64,000 nt of DNA, from positions 3,038,001 through 3,102,000 of the forward strand of contig NC_089184.1 in assembly GCF_947507565.1 (NCBI RefSeq), read 5' to 3'. The stretch comes from Oscarella lobularis. Its lineage: Eukaryota > Porifera > Homoscleromorpha > Homosclerophorida > Oscarellidae. Below the pieces are notes generated by a model. The model saw nothing but the letters and a program-made list of their open reading frames with translations. It ran no database searches and was not told where the DNA came from. The translations under genes and the position numbers were made by a program. This document shows, one piece after another, positions 46,199 to 55,852 of the stretch (positions are counted from its first letter, which is position 1; each line of letters starts with the position of its first letter).

Positions 46199-47327
46199 GT
46201 CATGCGTGCATTGTAGAAAAAATTTCGATATACCCGTTCGAAAGTTTCGTCTTTGGAGTCCTGCCACGCTCTCCGAAGACCGTCAAGAAGACATTGGCGT
46301 CGGTGCCTGCACCTCGTACGTCTCCAGTCAGGACAGAAATGTCGTACACTAAGAAAATTATTTCAATAATTAAATCGTCTCTAGTCTGAACCTTACTAAG
46401 CCTTTTGTCTTCCTTTTGGAATGCTGGAGTCAAACGCTGTTTTGACGGTTTCACCGAACTCGCCAAGGTACCAAATTTCTTGGCAATTGACAATCCGTTT
46501 TATAATGGGATATCCATTGTCAACACGGAAATCGCCATGCCTTGCTTGATGCAACGTTGGCTAGCTCCACTTCGTCCAAGAACCAGCTTTGACGCTCTTC
46601 CAATCCGTCGTGCTTCATCAAAGTTCAATCAATTAATTTATCTCTATTATTAAATCCTTTGTACCTCGATTCGAATTTGAACGGGTTTTCCAATTTCCGG
46701 ACCCCGAATCAAAAAACTTTCCGACGAATTTCGTTAAAACCGCACGGATCTCGTCGTTTGCCCGTCGCCGTTCAAGCTTTCTTGACGATAGACAGACGAT
46801 AAGTGANNNNNNNNNNNNNNNNNNNNNNNNNNNNNNNNNNNNNNNNNNNNNNNNNNNNNNNNNNNNNNNNNNNNNNNNNNNNNNNNNNNNNNNNNNNNNN
46901 NNNNNNNNNNNNNNNNNNNNNNNNNNNNNNNNNNNNNNNNNNNNNNNNNNNNNNNNNNNNNNNNNNNNNNNNNNNNNNNNNNNNNNNNNNNNNNNNNNNN
47001 NNNNNNTAATTCTTAAAAGTCTTTCTTTACTATTCACCGGTCTTCGCCGTTTGTCCGTCATTTCCTTTCCTGCCACGTGGCGAATTTTTTCGTGTAGTAA
47101 CGAGTGAGATGAGGATCGTTTAGAGAGTCGTATGCCATGACGGCTTTCTTAGTGCTGCTGCTGACGCCGTTTGATATTGTCGTTGTCGACGATTGATATT
47201 TTCTCGGTGCGTACGGTGTTTTCAGTGTGCTATCCGTCGAATTGTGATGCAACGTCACTTTATATTTGCCTGGGACGCGTCGGAGAGCTCCTGAACTCGC
47301 TCCTCGCCAGCGTGGCCTCTGTTGCAT
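46199..47327 (-). pseudogene. Duplicated LOXHD1-like 5' fragment, unit C
   Basis: It corresponds to about 40075-41307, so it is longer than the fragment in unit B and includes a full PLAT start ([20 protein letters not shown]). The head exon MQQRPRWRGASSGALRR is open but shifts frame near the end (FATWQERK instead of FATLAGKEMK) by a two-base loss. Part is hidden by the N run at 46807-47006. Confidence 0.65.
46807..47006. other. Assembly gap (200 N)
   Basis: An unresolved run of exactly 200 N lies inside the duplicated LOXHD1 fragment of unit C. A fixed length usually means a placeholder, so the true distance is unknown. Highly similar tandem units make collapse or misjoining plausible here. 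Confidence 0.99.
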
Positions 47328-47433
47328 CCTGTTGCTCGGGACTAAGAAAAATTATCCGGGGGCCCTCGAAACACGTCGCTCCCGTATATATCCGACTAGA
47401 GATTCGCCATCTTTGTCTGCATCTCCATCAATC
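47328..47433. promoter_or_regulatory. Promoter of novel gene C
   Basis: The TATA-like cgctcccgtatatatccg at about 47380-47397 lies some 40-55 bases before the ATG at 47434, as in the other units. Confidence 0.45.
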
Positions 47434-48864
47434 ATGAACGTTGACGGTAAACTAGTAGAGATTTTTCAGGGCATGTGTCCATCGTCCGCCGGACCCATGA
47501 GAGCTGCTAGGCGCTAGGCGTTCCTTCACCTTATACTGTCGACTGGCGAGCGAGAAGTGCTTTGTTCCTCTTTTTTCGAAAGATTCTTAGCGAATATTCA
47601 GAATAGCTTGAGCGGCGTTATTAAGTGGGGCGTACTGTAGCTCGTGACGCGAGGGGGTCCCCTTTCCCCTCGTTATGATCCCGTTCTTTTCCTCATAAGC
47701 GGCTCAGTACTAGACTCTTTCTTGCCTCGCGTTATGTATCGTTTCTTTTAGTAGATGACACATCGATTGAAGGCTACAAAAGGATTGAAAACCGTAAGGC
47801 TATTCTTTTTTCAAAACTTTTAGAGAATATCGTAGCTAATTAAGTCTTCAGTGCTTCAGAAAGCCAATGTTGCAGTCTGTTTTGAGTCCTTTGACATCGT
47901 CCTAACGCATGGAGTACAGTTTTCGCATTTAGACTCAGCGTTTGTTTTAAACCAAACGGAAACAAAGGGTGAAGCACCACTGATTTCTTTTTCTTCGGAG
48001 GCAGCAGCAGGAAGTCCTTTTCTGCTGTCTTCAGACGCTTTACGTGAAGATCCAAATGCAGTCAAGCGTTTATTCAGCGTCATTGATGACTCTCGTGCTT
48101 TGGTGGAGATGGCTGAAAAATTGGATGCTGCAGGTAGCAATGAAGGACAAGTTGAAGTAATTTTTGCATCCGATTTAATTAAACCATTGGTGGGCTATTG
48201 CTACCCGTCAAAGCATGGGAATAAAGCCCATCTCTACAAAGAAACGGATCTTGAACTGAAGGATCTCGGAATGGGAGAGAAACGCTGTTGGCACGGCCAT
48301 GGAGATTTGTTAGCTTCACCCACGCCTCATTTTGGCTCTACTTTCATAACTACTACGAGTAAAAGTTTGTTGGATTCGCAAGGAGAGGCTTGTCCCGACC
48401 AAAAGCATTTGAATCAAGCAATTGGCCAAACGATTATGTATTCCTTTGTTCATCACAATCTCCACCCAGAACAACAGTCCTTGGTTCCTGGCGTTCTTTT
48501 GAGTCGATCCTCTTTCTGGGTCCTTCTATATGATTGTGTTGCTGATGTGCTGCTCGTGTCAGATTCTGTCCCATTATTTATTTCCGATTCTACTGTATTG
48601 ACGCGTGCGATTGCCGTACTGTGGTTGGTTCTTCACCACAAATTGTTTTTGAATAAGAACGCTGTAACAGAAGACGCTCGCCAGAAGTATGAATCTGGGT
48701 TTTTGAGAGAGGCTAAGAGTCAGAAAACTTTACGCTACTACAAAAGGGAGAAAAGCTACACCAAAAAAAGGTTCGTTCCGGTTGAAAGTGAAATGCCAAA
48801 AGGCCCAGTGAAAAGAAAGGCGTTTGAGGGTCCATGTTTTGAGAAGTCACCCCATAAAAAGTGA
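47434..48864 (+). CDS. Novel tandem family, copy C
   Basis: Exon 1 47434-47446 (MNVD), exon 2 47752-47831 (VDDTSIEGYKRIENRKAILF), 28-base intron 47832-47859, exon 3 47860-48864; 365 residues in frame. It is the most divergent intact copy (for example SKSLLDSQGEACPDQKHLNQ in the centre, KREKSYTKKRF near the end), but the length and the conserved blocks are kept. The internal Met that could start copies B and D (VPMISF) is Leu here (APLISF), which supports a start in the upstream exon. Changes in the other copies are mostly substitutions, suggesting selection on the protein. Confidence 0.65.
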
Positions 48865-49329
48865 AGAAGCATTGAGACTCGTTTGCATGAGACGATCAAC
48901 CAGTTCCCTCATCATTTGTCTGTACCTTCTTTGAGAAAATAGTGTTTCTAAAAAGGTCTTGTTTTGCTCCTATCGTCGTTGCCTTCATTTGGAACACAGT
49001 TCCATGGCACTACGTAAGTACTGTACATGCTAGCAGTTGTATGACTGCAGATAGTTCCAATGTCTGCATCTAATCTTGAAAGCATTTACGTGAATGCATT
49101 TCAGTGCTATGTTTCTGTAAAACATCATGCAGTTTCTCACCACAAGCCACATTGCACTTACTGTCAAATGGCCGAAAATCTTCTAAACTCAAGGTTGTAT
49201 GTCGAGAAGCCGACTCTTGTCTATTAATTATTACAGACGAGTAGAGCCGGCTCTTTAGCTGTAAATACAGATCAATATACTCTGGGTTAACGCTGGCTTC
49301 CTGAGTATATACTTATATAATCTGCGTGA
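48865..49329. other. Spacer between units C and D
   Basis: I see no gene in this stretch and it lacks the PLC fragment seen in units B and C. It is AT rich, with a short inverted motif (gccgactcttgtctattaat and the nearby gagtagagccggctc). Confidence 0.4.
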
Positions 49330-49771
49330 GGGCTCGAGTGTCTGTTCCAACTCTGTAAATGTTTCCCGTCTTGACTATGACTTCAAAAGACACATTCTAT
49401 CAGCAAGTCGACCTAAAGACAAACTACAGTACAGGCCCTCACTTTACCAGATCGCGACAGTGAGGCGGTTGCCAAAGCCTGTTACCGGCAAAAACGATGG
49501 AATTTATACTCAATAATTTCTAGTCAGAGGTCCTCGATGTTCCAGTTAATGTTGCGTAAAGTATGAGGATCGTTCAGAGAGTCGTATGCCATCACAGATT
49601 TCTTAGTGCTGCTGTGACGCCGTTTGATGTTGTCATCATTGACGATTGATATTTTCTCGGCGCGTACGGTGTTTTCAGGGTGCTTTCCGTCGAATTGTGA
49701 TGCAACGTCTCTTTATATGTGCTTGGGATGCGTCGGGGAGTTGCTGAACTCGCTCATCGCCAGTGTGGTCT
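49330..49771 (-). pseudogene. Decayed LOXHD1-like 5' fragment, unit D
   Basis: It matches the first PLAT exon (FEVIVKTG with GTDTR) and the head exon, but the head exon has a stop (MQQRPHWR then TGA) and the segments between are shortened. It is the most decayed of the duplicated LOXHD1 pieces. Confidence 0.6.
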
Positions 49772-49887
49772 CTGCTGCATCCTTGTTGCTCGGGAAGAAA
49801 AATTATCCGGGGGCCGTTGAAACACTTCGCTCCCGTATATATCCGACTATCCAGTTGATTTTCGCCAACTTTGTCTGAATCTCCATC
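49772..49887. promoter_or_regulatory. Promoter of novel gene D
   Basis: It contains the TATA-like cgctcccgtatatatccgac at about 49830-49849, roughly 40-55 bases before the ATG at 49888. This is the fourth occurrence of the same arrangement. Confidence 0.45.
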
Positions 49888-51290
49888 ATGAACGGTAATT
49901 ATTACTGGTAGAGATTTTTTTAGGGCATGCGTCCATCGCCGATGAGAGCTGCATGCTAGGCGTTCTTTTCACCTTACTGTTTTTTTCTAAAGATTCTTAA
50001 AGAACGTTCAGAATAGCTTAAGTGACGTTATTAATAGGCGCGTACGTACTGAAGCTCTTGACTCGAGGGGGTCCCCTTTCCCCTCGTTATGATCCCGTTC
50101 TTTTCCTCATAAGCGGCTCAGTACTAGACTCTCTTGCCTCGCGTAATGTAGCGTTTATTTAGTGGATGACACATCGATTGAAAGCTACAAAAGGATTGAA
50201 GACCGTAAGGCCGTTATTTTATCAAAACTTTTACAGAATATCGTAGCTAATTAAGTCTTCAGTGCTTCAGAAAGCCAAATCTGCAGTCTGTTTTGAGTCC
50301 TTCCTCGTCGTAAACACGGCTGGAGTAGAGTTTTCGCACGTAGACTCAGCGTTTGTTTTAAACCGAAAGGAAACAAAGGTTGAAGTACCAATGATTTCTT
50401 TTTCTTCGGAGGCAGCAGGAGGAAGTCCTTTTCTTCTGTCGTCAGTCGCTTTACGTGAAGATCCAAACTCAGTAAAGCGTTTATTCAGTGTCATCGATGA
50501 CCATGATGCTTTGGGAGAAATAGCTGAAGAATTGGATGCTGCAGATAATAATGAAGGAAAAGCTGAAGTAGTTTATGCAACCGGTTTAATTAAACCATTG
50601 GTGGGCTATTGCCACCCGTCAAAACATGGGAAAAAAGCCCATCTCTACGAAAAAACGGATCTGGAAGTGAAGTTTCTCGGAATGGGAGAGAAACGGTGTT
50701 GGCACGGGCATGGAAATCTGTTAGCTTCACCCACGCCTCGCTTGGACTGGTCTACCTTCATTACGACATCTGCTACAAGTGAAGATAACGATATTTTTCT
50801 GGGAATTGATTCCAAGCCCGACCAAAAGTATTTGAATCAAGCAATTGGCGAAACGATTATGCATTCCTTTGTTCGTCACAATCTCCACTCAGCGAAACAG
50901 AGTATGGTTCCTGGCCTTCTTTTGAGTCGATCCTCTTTCTGGGTCATTCTATATGATTGTGTTGCTGATACACTGCTGGTGTCAGATTGTATCCCATTTA
51001 TTCGCGATTCTGTTGTATACACGCCTGCTATTGCCGTACTCTGGTTGGTTCTTCACCACGGAATGTTTATGAATAAGAACGCTGTTACAGAAGATAGTCG
51101 AGAGAAGTACGAATCCGGCTTTTTGAGAGAGGCTAAGAGACAAGAAACTTTACGCTACTACACAAGTGAGAAAAGCTTCACCAAGAAATATTGCATTTCC
51201 CTTGGAAATGCAACGCAAAAAGTCGCAGAGAAAAGGAAGGCGGCAGAAGGTCAATTTTTTGAGACGTCACCTTATAAAAAAATGAACTAG
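49888..51290 (+). CDS. Novel tandem family, copy D
   Basis: Exon 1 49888-49894 (ATG AAC G; six bases shorter than in the other copies, so the frame is kept), exon 2 50163-50242 (VDDTSIESYKRIEDRKAVIL), 28-base intron 50243-50270, exon 3 50271-51290; 368 residues. It is close to copy B in the main exon (SFSSEAAGGSPFLLSS, GETIMHSFVRHNLHSAKQ), with a slightly different C terminus (ETSPYKKMN). No signal peptide or membrane helix. Function unknown. The Glu/Asp/Lys residues in the HLYEKTDLEVK segment are kept among the intact copies. Confidence 0.65.
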
Positions 51291-51921
51291 CATCAGACTA
51301 TAAACCAGTTACACATCATTTGTCTGTACTGTACCTTTTTTGGAAAGTGGTGTTCATTTGTCTGTACCTTCTTTGGAAACTGGTGTATCCAACTATAGTT
51401 AGAAAGTAACTACATTGGTGTTCGCAGTTGTACGAATGCATGAATGCAAGTAGACGCATTCTAGTGCTGTTTGCACTAAGCAGAATGTCAAGGCTTTCCA
51501 AAATCAGTGCAAGCTGACTGCGTCGGAACGCGAACCTAAAATTAATTCTCTTAACATAACGAAAGCTATGAGTGCGACGCAATACTCTTATCTGTCAACG
51601 TCGTATATCCGCTGGCGATATAAAATGAAGTTTGCTTGAAGTCGGGCAAGCGGTTGCAGATTCGATGGCTGCAAATAAAAACAGATCTAATTTTTTTTTA
51701 AATTACATTTACTTTTTTCAGGTACCTGTGAACCCAAGCAGCCACTGTCTATGGCCTGACGATGGTTCGTTCCTATATACTGTCTAGCAGCTGACACATT
51801 CATATCATGCTCACATACTGACACATACACTCACAATGTAATAAACGTTCGGAGTACGTCATAAATTGCCTAATCAACTCAGCACACAAAATAATCCCAA
51901 CGCGAAGCACAGTACGCCGTA
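51291..51921. other. Spacer between novel gene D and the lipoxygenase gene
   Basis: No gene. A short sequence at 51508-51545 (tcagtgcaagctgactgcgt and on) recurs after copies A (about 43033) and B (about 45943), marking the common 3' end of the tandem unit. The rest is AT rich. Confidence 0.45.
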
Positions 51922-54113
51922 TTAGATTGATATACTATTAGGAATCTTACTTGGTTTCAAGTAGACATACGGAACTGTGACATTTTCATTTCTGGCATCG
52001 ATTTCCTTTTCAATTTGTTTAAGATGATTCTGGAACTCCGTGATGGCTTTGATTGTCTCTTCCTCTGCAAAGTGGCTGTGCGAGTAGTCTCCAAGATAAA
52101 CCTGCCCAATCTCAATTTTAGTTTATCCAAATCATCTATCAATATCTTAACCTCTGTTTGACTGTAAGAAGCGAGCAACCAAGTGACTGCAATTTGCAAG
52201 CAGGCGCTATCGACACTTCCAAGGCTATTCAAAATGTGCTTGTCGCTTACGTCTCCTTTCGCTTCTGGGGCAGGAGAGCGCATAAGCATCGGTACGTTCG
52301 GATTGAAAGCATAGTATTCAAACTGGGGAAAGTTGAGAGCAGCATGCAGAGCAGATGAGCAGAAGATGACGCAAGTGAGCCATTCAATCAATTCATCTCG
52401 GCTATTGAGACTGGAAGGCGAAACGACGTCGCGGCCGTGTTCTTCGGAATCGGTGCTGGGAAAACCGTTGTCGTGCAAATCTTGGATGAAATCTTTGAGT
52501 TCGTTGTCTCTCCTGACATCGTTGTCGGACTTGTAATAGATGCTTACCACGTCGTCTGAGAAACGCTTTATAGCGTTCCACACGGTCAATCCGTTGTCGC
52601 GATAGAAGTAATTTGGTAACTTGCTTGGGTCATCTACGTGACGCTCTGCCAAATCACGTGGAATATTGAGTTGACTCCATTGAAAAGTTGCATACCTTCC
52701 TATAAAAGGTCGAATAAGTACAAGTTATATATAGAATAATAGAGTCGAGTATACTCCTGATGAACTAACTCCATGTGATGTCCTCCAACAGACATGCCTT
52801 GGGCAACATAGCCAGTCTTGTTTAGAAGCGTCTCCCGGGCAAGCCTGTTGATTGCGATAGTGTAGCGCATGTGGGGAATGAGAAACTTGAAAAGAGGATG
52901 ACAGCGAGCCACGTTGCGAAGGAGTGCTGTAACCACGGGCTCCATCACCAAATGAGTAAGCAGAAGATGAGAATGCAGTTCGTGAATCTACAAGAAATAG
53001 ATTTTCGTGAGTGAACTAATGAGAAAACGAACCTGAGCATTGGCGCATCTCAGCCATATTTTGGCCCAAACCTTCCAGAAACGTGTCCACCATTTCGTCT
53101 GTAACCGGAAATTTCTCAGGCAAGGATTCTTTGACGCAGAACAGTGCTGTAGGATGAACTCCTTGCAGGAACTGACGTCCAAAGGATTCGTCTTCTTTCA
53201 AATCTTCAAACACCCTGACGAACTTATTTTCGTGAAGCTAAATAATGCAATAATTCATTTACCTAATGTAATACGTGCGAGTATTGCTTACGTCTGAACT
53301 TGGAAAACACTTATTTTCATAGAGACTCTTATAGTCGGGAAATGATTTCAGCACAGGAACAACGCAATCTATAGCGTCCTCAAAAAATTTGTTGAGCAAG
53401 CCTTCGACTGCTTCTATTCCCATGTCAATTTTCTTGCAGAAAACTGCAAATTGCAGGTCTGGTGGCAGCTGAGCGCAGGACGAGTAGTTGGGAATGCCAT
53501 CTGGTTCACACCAAGGCAGAAAATCGCGCCATTTCTGTATATCGGCGGCACGAAGCTTTTGCAACGGCTCTTTATCATTGAATGGGAGAGATGCTGCAAA
53601 AAGTAAAGCAATTACGAACAGCAAACACAGACTCAGATAGTACAAAAGTTACCATTTTTTCGCGCAACATATAGTTCAGATTGCGACGTGACCGAATGAT
53701 AGCAGGGAAAACAGACTTCCTTTTCTTCATAAGTCGATATGATGACTGCGCCGGCATGCCAGTGGTCTCCACTTCTCAACGAAAGCGTAACTGCGTGCAA
53801 CGTGCCAACGTCAGCTTCCTACGTAACACAAGGGTATATTAGACAATGCTAGAAAGTACATTTTTAGTCTTGCAAAGATGTGGTACGTAGAGGCCTAAGG
53901 CTCTACCACATCTTAAAACAACAATCGATTTCATCAAACCTTTATTGTGAACTTTTTCTCTTGCTCATCGTCTTTGAACGGCTTGAGTAGAATACCACGA
54001 GTTGTTCCTGCACTGCCTATGATGGTCATATTGACACTTTGCTTGGCTCGATTGCTTTTCTTTCTCGTTTGCACGATGATTTCGTACTTTACAGTACTCT
54101 GGTCTGCTCCCAT
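51922..54113 (-). pseudogene. PLAT lipoxygenase with an internal deletion
   Basis: Segments in order on the minus strand: 54113-53940 and 53818-53653 (PLAT domain, KYEIIVQTRKKSNRAKQ), 53593-53292, 53237-53033, 52987-52755, 52695-52152, 52101-51922. The catalytic half looks complete: HSHLLLTH gives the two His of the HxxxxH iron site, LHAALNF the third His and Asn, and the chain ends in the iron-binding Ile (IPNSISI). Near 53070, however, FPVTDEMVDTFLEG is followed directly by the frame of AKIWLRCANAQ. The roughly 70 residues that normally lie between these motifs are missing and the frame changes there. Lipoxygenases insert oxygen into polyunsaturated fatty acids. Either the gene is dead, or the assembly collapsed an exon. 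Confidence 0.75.
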
Positions 54114-55852
54114 ATTGACAGCTGCTAGCAAAAGTAAACTTTTTAATTAAACAAATGATGCTGGAATTCTAAAACAGAGAACAAACAGTGAACAGTGTCT
54201 TCCTCGCGCTAATCTGCGTAAGGTGCTAAAAACTGCGGCTGAGCTACGTATAGGTAACCAAATCAATACATAAATGCTCACGGCTAATCTAAATCTACTT
54301 TATCCAAACACCAGTAATAGGCCATTAATCTAATTTGATCGTTTTACGTCAGCGAGCTTAGTTTGCATGAAGAAGTGCTACTACGTGAGAAACCTATGCA
54401 CATCAAGGGAGCGAAAAAAGGAACTTCACTGATTTGGTACAAGATTTCTTTAGAAAGTAAGAAGAAACCGAGAGTCCCCGCGCAAGGCAGTTCCTGGTTA
54501 CGCACATCCGCCTGGCCGTGACGGGATGTACGTAACCAGGCAGCTTTCGTAAGAAAACCTACGTCTTTTCAAGCGTATATCCGAGGTGAGAGAGAAGTAT
54601 CTCGATCGTCACGGCTGTTTATTTAGAATTTATGGCCGGGTGTCTTAACTCACCTGAGAAACAGCGAGAAACTTGAGCGGCGCCGGATCGAAGAGAATCC
54701 CGAGTATAGATGTTCTGAGAATGTAAAGAAAGAAGTTCAAAGTTTGAACACTGCTCGCAGAGGCATGCCACTACCTTTCGTCAGACAGGACGTCGCGGAT
54801 ATGCCTCAAGAAAAAGAAAACGACGCGCGAAACTAATAACTCAGACAGCTCCTCCCCTTCATGACGTTATCCCGCGAAGACCAACGACGTGCGCTACAAA
54901 CTAAAACGTTACTTGGAAATTCGTTTGGCATTTAATTAATTGGCACAGGCATCACAAAAATGAAACGCTGACATGTTCATTTTATCTAAAAACAAGCTCT
55001 AACATTCTTTCCTTCACTAAATTAACACAGCCTTTTACCTAAATGTAAACAAAACACTTGAACAGTGATACAAACCTAAACTAACAACTGACGATATGAC
55101 AATCTGCTGTTTCACTAATAACAACAAAAACGAAAAATAAATTGATCCTACAGGCAGAGGAGACCAACAGCTCCTTTCCCTTAGACCAAATAATATTAAA
55201 AATATTTTCTTCCTACTTAACGGTCTTCTTTCTTTAGGTATATCAAAAACTTAGAGGTAAGAATCATTTTTAATTTTTGAAGACTTTGCTAAATGTTTGC
55301 GATTCTTTCCTGTAGGTATATTCGTGAAACAGATCTTTGTTACTAGACGAGCACTGGCAGGATTCTTTAAAGCACACGGCAGAAATAACATTTAATTGAA
55401 GTAGGCGCTCGCTCTACGGCACCCGGTTTCGTGTAGGGACGCATAAACTACAGATCACGTGTCTGCACTTCGCTGCAGGAGATCTTCAGCCTCTGCGTTG
55501 CTGCTGCGTGCACAAGCTGTTGAGGTCGACCCGATAGAGCTCGAATAGACGTTCAAAGCAATGATCGCCCCGAAGAAGACCGAGTATCAGTCAATTTTTT
55601 GATCGATAGCGCACGTTGGTCGATGGTTGACACGTGACACAACACTGGAATACATTCTTGTAAAATGAGCCCTGTAACATTACAAACTTAGTAAAACGTT
55701 CTTCGTGTTAATAGGCCGCGCTTTTGGTAAATTCTTTTGAAATTCATTCAATTTTGCTATGAGACATCTAAATCCGTCGAACTTTCACCATTCATCAACT
55801 TGAACAACGACGAAGCTTTTGAAAGGTCATTGTCATCAAAACATTTATCATT
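54114..55852. other. Intergenic region between the lipoxygenase and PLC genes
   Basis: No gene is supported. It holds the lipoxygenase promoter at the left, the hairpin at 54493-54540, then AT-rich sequence. The PLC transcript ends near 55853 and possible poly(A) motifs on the minus strand occur to the left. Confidence 0.4.
54493..54540. repeat. Perfect-stem hairpin
   Basis: Left arm cctggttacgcacatccg (54493-54510) pairs with 54522-54540 with a single mismatch; the loop is about 11 bases. It could be a small foldback transposon end, an RNA hairpin or a cruciform; no target duplication is seen. Confidence 0.55.
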
